Shown here: positions 59,068 through 64,000 of the stretch, piece by piece
Position numbering within the stretch: the stretch's first letter is position 1
Layout of the letters: each line of letters opens with the position of its first letter
From: Prevotellaceae bacterium UBA1746
Lineage (GTDB): Bacteria > Bacteroidota > Bacteroidia > Bacteroidales > Bacteroidaceae
Reading direction: 5' to 3'
Length of the DNA stretch: 64,000 nucleotides
Assembly (NCBI GenBank): GCA_002314875.1
Contig: DCHS01000052.1
Coordinates: 124,001-188,000 of the forward strand
Position numbers and translations under genes: made by a program
Notes under the pieces: model-generated
What the model was told of the DNA's origin: nothing
The model's input: only the letters and a program-made list of their open reading frames with translations
Databases searched by the model: none

Positions 59068-61104
59068 ATGAAGAAATTGAGAAATGCTGTCCTGATGGCC
59101 ATGTTGCTTCTTACCAATGTGGCCTTTGCAGTAACTACATCATCAAAGCATACATTCGAAATCAAAGGCGGCAATTTCGTTTATGACGGAAAGCCGACAA
59201 TGATTTATGCGGGTGAGATGCATTTTGCTCGAATTCCCCAAGCCTATTGGCGTCATCGTTTACAGATGATGAAAGCCATGGGTCTCAATACGGTTGCAAC
59301 ATATGTATTCTGGAATTTCCACGAGGTGGCTCCAGGAAAATGGGATTGGACCTCTGACGAACATAACATCCGCAAGTTTGTTCTGTTAGCGCAGGAAGAG
59401 GGTATGCACGTCATTCTTCGTCCTGGTCCCTATTGCTGTGCAGAATGGGAGTACGGAGGTTATCCTTGGTGGCTCCAGCAGACACCAGGCTTGGTCATTC
59501 GTTCTAATAATCAGCTGTTTCTTGATTCTTGCCGTGTCTATGTAAATCAATTGGCTGATCAACTACGTGACCTTCAGGTAACTCATGGTGGTCCTATTGT
59601 CATGGTTCAGGCTGAGAACGAATTCGGTTCTTATGTGGCTCAGCGTAAGGATATTCCTTTGGAAGAACATAAGAAATACAGTGCCTCTATTCGTCAGATT
59701 TTGCTCGATGCCGGTTTTGACATTCCAATGTTCACGAGCGATGGTTCCTGGCTTTTTAACGGTGGAGCAATCGAGGGTGCACTTCCTACGGCAAACGGTG
59801 AAGATAACATCGAAAACCTGAAGAAAGTAGTTAACGAATACCATGGCGGTGAGGGCCCGTACATGGTTGCTGAATTCTATCCTGGGTGGTTAGACCACTG
59901 GAATGAGCCCTTCCAGAAAGTTTCGACGGAATCTGTTGTAAAACAGACTGCCAAGTACCTTGAGAATGGGGTAAACTTCAATTTCTATATGGTACATGGT
60001 GGAACGAACTTCGGTTTCTGGGCTGGTGCTAATTACAACAATGCCACCAATATCCAGCCAGATATTACCTCTTATGATTATGATGCACCTATCAGCGAGG
60101 CAGGTTGGGCTACCGAGAAATACATGGCTGTTCGTAATCTCATGCAAAAGAGCGTGAATTATGAACTTCCTGACATTCCCACGCAGATTCCTGTCATTTC
60201 TATCGCTGACATGACTTTCGACCGTGTAGCCGATGTCTTGAGTGAGTTGGAAAAGACAGAGGCTGTAGAAAATGACCAACCCCTCAATTTTGAGGATCTC
60301 GGTCAAGGTTTTGGCTACGTGCTTTATCGTCGTCATTTCAATCAGCCTATTTCGGGTTTGATGAAAGTTCCTGGAATCGCAGACTTTGCTACGGTATATG
60401 TCAATGGCAAGAAGGTCGGCGAGCTCAATCGTCTGATTGATTGCGACAGCATTTTTGTTGATGTTCCTTTTAATGGAACCCTTGACCTCCTCGTTGAAAA
60501 CTGTGGACGCATCAATTATGGTGCTCGCATTGTGGAGAATCACAAAGGCATCACCCAGCCCATCACCATCAATGGAAGTATGATTTCTGGCAATTGGAAA
60601 ATGTACCATCTCCCGATGAATGGCATGCCTTCTGTTTCGGCTACTTCTGCTTATCAGGTAGGAAGACCGGTGCTGTATCATGCACAATTCTCCCTCTCGA
60701 AAGTGGGTGACACCTTCCTTGATATGGAAAAGTGGGGCAAGGGTATTGTCTTCGTTAACGGGCACAATCTGGGCCGATATTGGAAGGTTGGTCCTCAGCA
60801 AACCCTTTATCTTCCTGGATGTTGGCTGAATGAAGGTATGAATGAAATCGTTGTTTTTGAACAAATCAATGATAACCGCAAGTACTTCTTGTCCAGTGTA
60901 GAAACACCGGTTCTCGATAAATTGGGTACGGGTGAAGTAGAACAAGATTCTCCAGAAAAAATCATTGTAAAGCAACTTGAGGAAATCTCTATTCTTCGTG
61001 AGGAAAACAAGGCACTTCGTGAGGAAAATACTTCCTTGAAAGAGGAAAATGAGAGCCTCCAAAAGAAAATGCAGTCAATGTCTAGAAAGAAACGAGTTCG
61101 TTGA
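59068..61104 (+). CDS. Exported beta-galactosidase, GH35, with C-terminal coiled coil
   Basis: The 678-residue enzyme has a signal peptide (NAVLMAMLLLTNVAFAVTTS). The GH35 barrel shows IYAGEMHFARIPQAYWRHRL, ATYVFWNFHEV, VMVQAENEFGSY with proton donor E185 and MVAEFYPGWLDHW with nucleophile E269. Beta-sandwich domains follow (VNGHNLGRYWKVGPQQTLYL). The last 45 residues form a strongly charged heptad coiled coil (EEISILREENKALREE, then SLKEENESLQKK), which I have not seen as a common GH35 tail. It should release terminal beta-galactose, for example from host glycans, in periplasm or at the surface. It follows sdaA by 10 nt. Confidence 0.95.
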   Translation: MKKLRNAVLMAMLLLTNVAFAVTTSSKHTFEIKGGNFVYDGKPTMIYAGEMHFARIPQAYWRHRLQMMKAMGLNTVATYVFWNFHEVAPGKWDWTSDEHNIRKFVLLAQEEGMHVILRPGPYCCAEWEYGGYPWWLQQTPGLVIRSNNQLFLDSCRVYVNQLADQLRDLQVTHGGPIVMVQAENEFGSYVAQRKDIPLEEHKKYSASIRQILLDAGFDIPMFTSDGSWLFNGGAIEGALPTANGEDNIENLKKVVNEYHGGEGPYMVAEFYPGWLDHWNEPFQKVSTESVVKQTAKYLENGVNFNFYMVHGGTNFGFWAGANYNNATNIQPDITSYDYDAPISEAGWATEKYMAVRNLMQKSVNYELPDIPTQIPVISIADMTFDRVADVLSELEKTEAVENDQPLNFEDLGQGFGYVLYRRHFNQPISGLMKVPGIADFATVYVNGKKVGELNRLIDCDSIFVDVPFNGTLDLLVENCGRINYGARIVENHKGITQPITINGSMISGNWKMYHLPMNGMPSVSATSAYQVGRPVLYHAQFSLSKVGDTFLDMEKWGKGIVFVNGHNLGRYWKVGPQQTLYLPGCWLNEGMNEIVVFEQINDNRKYFLSSVETPVLDKLGTGEVEQDSPEKIIVKQLEEISILREENKALREENTSLKEENESLQKKMQSMSRKKRVR

Positions 61105-61176
61105 CTTCATAGTTTCGTTCGAACTACACCTTTTTAAAGGGATATAATAAGTTTTATTTTTCTGAAAAAGTTCATC

Positions 61177-61725
61177 ATGGCTTTGTATATCAGAAGTGCT
61201 CAACCGAATGATGCGGAAGCGATTCTTGCTATTTATGCTCCTTATGTGGAGAAAACGGCGATTACTTTCGAATACGAAGTTCCCGGTGTGGAGGAATTTC
61301 GTCTGCGCATTCAGAAGACTTTGAAACAATATCCTTATCTTGTTGCAGAAGATGAGAGTGGGGTAGTCGGTTATGCTTACGCTGGTGTTTTTAAGGCTCG
61401 TGCCGCTTACGACTGGTGTGTGGAGACCACTATATATATAAAAGAGGAGTGCCGTGGAAAAGGCATTGGCAAAGCACTCTATTCAGAACTCGAGTCCCGT
61501 TTGAAGGCTCTGGGGTTCCTCAACCTCAACGCCTGCATCACCTGGCTGGATGAGCCAAATGAATATGTGACGCATCAAAGTCCGGATTTCCACGCCCATC
61601 TTGGTTTTGAGAAGTGTGCCCACTTCCACCGTTGTGGCTATAAGTTCAGTCGTTGGTTCGATATGATCTGGATGGAGAAGCGACTCGCCGATATTTCTCA
61701 TCCTCAACGCCCATCTTGTTTATAA
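61177..61725 (+). CDS. GNAT-family N-acetyltransferase, phosphinothricin acetyltransferase-like
   Basis: The 182-residue cytosolic protein is a GNAT acetyltransferase: IRSAQPNDAEAILAIYAPYV at the start, TTIYIKEECRGKGIGKALYS with the acetyl-CoA pyrophosphate loop RGKGIG, and HLGFEKCAHFHRCGYKFSRW, WFDMIWMEK, a pattern seen in the Pat/YwnH group, which often acetylates methionine sulfoximine or related compounds. The true substrate is unknown. It starts 72 nt after the GH35 gene and ends against a strong terminator shared with dnaJ. Confidence 0.85.
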   Translation: MALYIRSAQPNDAEAILAIYAPYVEKTAITFEYEVPGVEEFRLRIQKTLKQYPYLVAEDESGVVGYAYAGVFKARAAYDWCVETTIYIKEECRGKGIGKALYSELESRLKALGFLNLNACITWLDEPNEYVTHQSPDFHAHLGFEKCAHFHRCGYKFSRWFDMIWMEKRLADISHPQRPSCL

Positions 61726-61733
61726 GACTAAAA

Positions 61734-61775
61734 AATCGGGGTTACGCTAATGGCGTAACCCCGATTCTATTTTTC
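61734..61775. terminator. Bidirectional terminator between the GNAT gene and dnaJ
   Basis: AATCGGGGTTACGC (61734-61747) is an exact complement of GCGTAACCCCGATT (61753-61766), loop TAATG, with T-rich sequence on the right and A-rich on the left. Confidence 0.9.
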
Positions 61776-61784
61776 GGTGTTATT

Positions 61785-62957
61785 CTATTGAAAATAAGAG
61801 CGGAAACTCTTGAAGATTTTATCCTTGATACTTGTTGAAGGTTTAAGATTGGGGCTTTCCTTCATTTCCGTAAAGGCCTTCTTCTCAGAGTTTGAGAGGT
61901 TTTCAGGGATATAGACACTGATGTTGATAACGATATCGCCGCGGCCATAACTGTATCCGCTGCTGCTTACCTGGGGAAGACCCTTTCCGCGAAGACGCAT
62001 ACGAGTTCCGGGCTGCGTTCCAGGCTTGATAGTAACACGGGCGTGGCCATCGAGCGTGGGAATTTCAACGGTATCGCCGAGTGTTGCCTGACTAACCGTA
62101 AGGAGCAGATTGTAGATGAGGTCATTCTCATCACGGATGAAGTCATTGTTTGGCTCTTCTTCGATGAACACTTGAATGTCACCGGGAATACCATTGTGCT
62201 TGGCAGCATTACCCTTACCCTGAACGGTAAAAATCATACCCTCCTGTACACCTGCGGGAATCTGTACTTCTACAACTTCCTCGCCGCTGACGGTTCCCTC
62301 ACCATGACAATGAGGACATCTGTGGGTGACAATCTTTCCTTCGCCACCACAACGTGGACAAGCCACCTGTTGCTGCATGACGCCGAATATGCTCTGAGCC
62401 TGACGGATAGTGTAGCCGCGACCTTGACAGTCGGGACAAGTTTCAGGGTTATGGCCCTTTTCGGAGCCACCACCACCACATTCGGGGCAAGTTACCTGCT
62501 TCTTGATTTTAAACTTCTTTGTAGCACCCTCAGAGATTTCCTTCAGATTGAGGCGCACCTTTACGCGTAGATCACCGCCACGATAACGCTGCTGGCCACC
62601 ACGGCTGCTGCCACCACCGAAACCAAATCCACCTCCGCCGAAATGTCCGCCGAAGATATCACCAAATGCAGAGAAAATATCGTTGAGGTCAGTGAATCCA
62701 CCACCGAATCCGCCGCCGAAACCACCAGCACCCTGAGCGCCAGCCTTTCCAAATTGGTCATAGCGGGCACGCTTATCCGGATCACGGAGAACATCGTAGG
62801 CCTCTGCAGCCTCCTTGAACTTTTCTTCCGCTTCCTTATCACCGGGATTACGGTCGGGATGGTACTTGATCGCGACCTTCTTATATGCCTTTTTGATCTC
62901 CTCAGCGCTGGCATTCTTGTCAACACCAAGAATATCGTAATAACTAGTATCTGCCAT
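61785..62957 (-). CDS. dnaJ: Chaperone protein DnaJ
   Basis: DnaJ delivers unfolded proteins to DnaK and stimulates its ATPase. The 390-residue class I DnaJ has a J domain with HPD (YHPDRNPGDKEAEEKF), a Gly/Phe-rich region of about 45 residues (GGFGGGFGGGFTDLNDIFSA, GGGFGFGGGSS), four CxxCxGxG zinc repeats (CPECGGGG, CPDCQGRG, CPRCGGEG, CPHCHGEG) and the C-terminal substrate domain. It lies 46 nt downstream of grpE, the normal Bacteroidetes order without hrcA or dnaK. Confidence 0.98.
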   Translation of the reverse strand: MADTSYYDILGVDKNASAEEIKKAYKKVAIKYHPDRNPGDKEAEEKFKEAAEAYDVLRDPDKRARYDQFGKAGAQGAGGFGGGFGGGFTDLNDIFSAFGDIFGGHFGGGGFGFGGGSSRGGQQRYRGGDLRVKVRLNLKEISEGATKKFKIKKQVTCPECGGGGSEKGHNPETCPDCQGRGYTIRQAQSIFGVMQQQVACPRCGGEGKIVTHRCPHCHGEGTVSGEEVVEVQIPAGVQEGMIFTVQGKGNAAKHNGIPGDIQVFIEEEPNNDFIRDENDLIYNLLLTVSQATLGDTVEIPTLDGHARVTIKPGTQPGTRMRLRGKGLPQVSSSGYSYGRGDIVINISVYIPENLSNSEKKAFTEMKESPNLKPSTSIKDKIFKSFRSYFQ

Positions 62958-63003
62958 TTTAATTAAAAATTAAAGATGAATAATTAAAAATTAAAATGAT
63001 GGC
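62958..63003 (-). repeat. AT-rich tandem between grpE and dnaJ
   Basis: The short gap is made of AATTAAAAATTAAA-like repeats. It may be only an AT-rich spacer with ribosome-binding function for dnaJ. Confidence 0.3.
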
Positions 63004-63588
63004 TTATTGACCAACGACAACCTTTGCATGGCGGAGAACCTTGTCGTTCAACAAGTAGCCAGCCTGTACAGTGTCAATAATCTGATTCTTCTTGTCTTCG
63101 CCCATAGGAAGAATGGCAACTGCCTCATGGAAATCTGTATCAAATTCTTTCTCTGCCGTCTCCATCTTCTTCAGACCTTGCAATTCGAGAACACGATTCA
63201 TCTTCTGGAAGATCATGTTCAGGCCCTCACGAGCCGTTTCAATGTCATCACTCTTTTCTATGTTCTGCTGAGCACGCTCCATATCGTCAAGGATGGGGAG
63301 AATGCTCTCTATCACCTTCTTTCCGCCATTGACAATAAGATCGGCGATGTTCTTCTGCTGTTGACGGCGATAGTTGGTAAAGTCAGCAACCTGACGAAGC
63401 AACTTGTCTTTGAGATCAGCGATTTCTGCTTCGGCTTGTGCCAACTTGTCAGCATCCGTCATTTCTGCAGACTCCTCAGTACTTTCTTCTGCAACATTGG
63501 CAGTTTCTTCAGTAACTTCAGTATCTACGGTAGCTTCGACTTTTACTTCTTCAGTCTGTTCGGGGTTCTGTATTTCTTTTTCTTCCAT
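63004..63588 (-). CDS. grpE: Nucleotide exchange factor GrpE
   Basis: GrpE releases ADP from DnaK. The 194-residue protein has an acidic N-terminus, a long coiled-coil helix (AEAEIADLKDKLLRQVADFT, NYRRQQQKNIADLIVNGGKK) and the beta-domain end GYLLNDKVLRHAKVVVGQ, all family marks. The start at 63588 (MEEKEIQNPEQ) was chosen; the longer frame to 63669 begins in the ABC-F intergenic DNA with unlike sequence. dnaJ follows. Confidence 0.96.
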   Translation of the reverse strand: MEEKEIQNPEQTEEVKVEATVDTEVTEETANVAEESTEESAEMTDADKLAQAEAEIADLKDKLLRQVADFTNYRRQQQKNIADLIVNGGKKVIESILPILDDMERAQQNIEKSDDIETAREGLNMIFQKMNRVLELQGLKKMETAEKEFDTDFHEAVAILPMGEDKKNQIIDTVQAGYLLNDKVLRHAKVVVGQ

Positions 63589-63668
63589 AATAGTTTTATT
63601 ATAATTTGCTCCTCGCTTAGCAAATATCGTGCCGAGAGAGGAGCAAAGTGTCTTGAAGGACGGAGCCA

Positions 63669-64000
63669 TTAAACTTCTCCGTACATTTTGTGACGGATTT
63701 CTTTGATGCGGTCATCGTGGATATAATCCTCGTAGGTCATCAACTTGTCGATGATACCGTTCGGGGTAAGCTCGATGACACGGTTGGCTACGGTATTGAT
63801 GAACTCGTGGTCATGGCTGGCAAAGAGAATGTTTCCACGGAACAACTTCAAGTTGTTGTTGAACGCCTGAATGGATTCCATATCGAGGTGGTTCGTCGGA
63901 GTATCAAGGATGAGACAGTTCGCATTGCGGAGCTGCATGCGGGCAATCATACAACGCATCTTCTCACCACCGGAGAGAACGGGCACCTTCTTGAGGATTT
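63669..64000 (-). CDS. ABC-F family ATPase, C-terminal part (runs off the window)
   Basis: Only the last 110 residues are inside the window; the frame is open to base 64000. It shows the ABC signature VLSGGEKMRCMIARMQL, a Walker B LILDTPTNHLDMES and the switch His in FASHDHEFI, then RVIELTPNG, matching YbiT-like ABC-F proteins that act on the ribosome. The residue after the Walker B Asp, usually Glu (LDEPTNHLD), is Thr here. The real start lies beyond the window. Confidence 0.85.
   Translation of the reverse strand, partial: ILKKVPVLSGGEKMRCMIARMQLRNANCLILDTPTNHLDMESIQAFNNNLKLFRGNILFASHDHEFINTVANRVIELTPNGIIDKLMTYEDYIHDDRIKEIRHKMYGEV

Overview
The window looks like a chromosomal segment of a member of the Bacteroidales, most likely Prevotellaceae. 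The evidence is the repeated promoter type TTTG-N19/20-TAnnTTTG (the Bacteroidetes -33/-7 consensus), type B ribosomal protein L31, a class III fructose-1,6-bisphosphatase, a fused NfnA/NfnB flavoprotein, small exported proteins of Bacteroides-specific families, and many outer-membrane beta-barrels and glycosidases with Sec signal peptides. I saw no prophage, insertion sequence, CRISPR array, rRNA operon or SusC/SusD pair. The only RNA gene recognised is a tRNA-Pro(UGG).

Left part (1-31800): a Nudix hydrolase, queA and a ThiE-like protein face left. A fused NADPH:ferredoxin oxidoreductase and a 2566-residue exported protein face right; the latter joins a clan GH-D-like glycosidase barrel, several ricin-like lectin modules and a GH95 alpha-1,2-L-fucosidase. 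An ECF sigma operon with a probable anti-sigma factor follows, behind a near-perfect 22-bp palindrome. Next come a 22-bp-period array of small palindromes, pyrB-pyrI, glyA, a GH20 hexosaminidase, trmD and ligA (divergent), a pseudouridine synthase, an exported Trp/Tyr/Gly/Ser-rich protein, a FadL-type porin, an aminotransferase, a LolC/E-like permease, tRNA-Pro and mnmD.

Middle part (31800-50100): an OmpA-type protein and rpmE2, then about 14 kb of genes all on the minus strand. Read in transcription order this block is a glycosyltransferase fused to a HIT-like phosphorylase domain, an AmpG-like transporter, a DUF4199-type membrane protein, a GT2 glycosyltransferase, a lipoprotein and its overlapping outer-membrane partner, apbE, a Crp/Fnr regulator, mazG, then menF-menD-menB-menCE. 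The last four are most of the chorismate-to-menaquinone pathway; menC and menE are one reading frame. A MurK/BadF-type sugar kinase lies just upstream behind a very strong inverted repeat. Transporter, kinase and phosphorylase-transferase together suggest salvage of cell-wall sugars, but that is inference.

Right part (50100-64000): an M64 metallopeptidase, ftsK, a LolA-like carrier and trxB, then fbp, L-serine ammonia-lyase and a GH35 beta-galactosidase with an unusual C-terminal coiled coil. A GNAT acetyltransferase converges on dnaJ and grpE, and the window ends inside an ABC-F ATPase gene.

The most notable items are the GH-D/GH95 fusion (a plausible one-chain enzyme for removing two neighbouring sugars of A/B-type blood-group glycans), the glycosyltransferase-HIT fusion, the menC-menE fusion, the palindromic repeat array at 15416-15503 and the 23-bp inverted repeat at 49074-49141.
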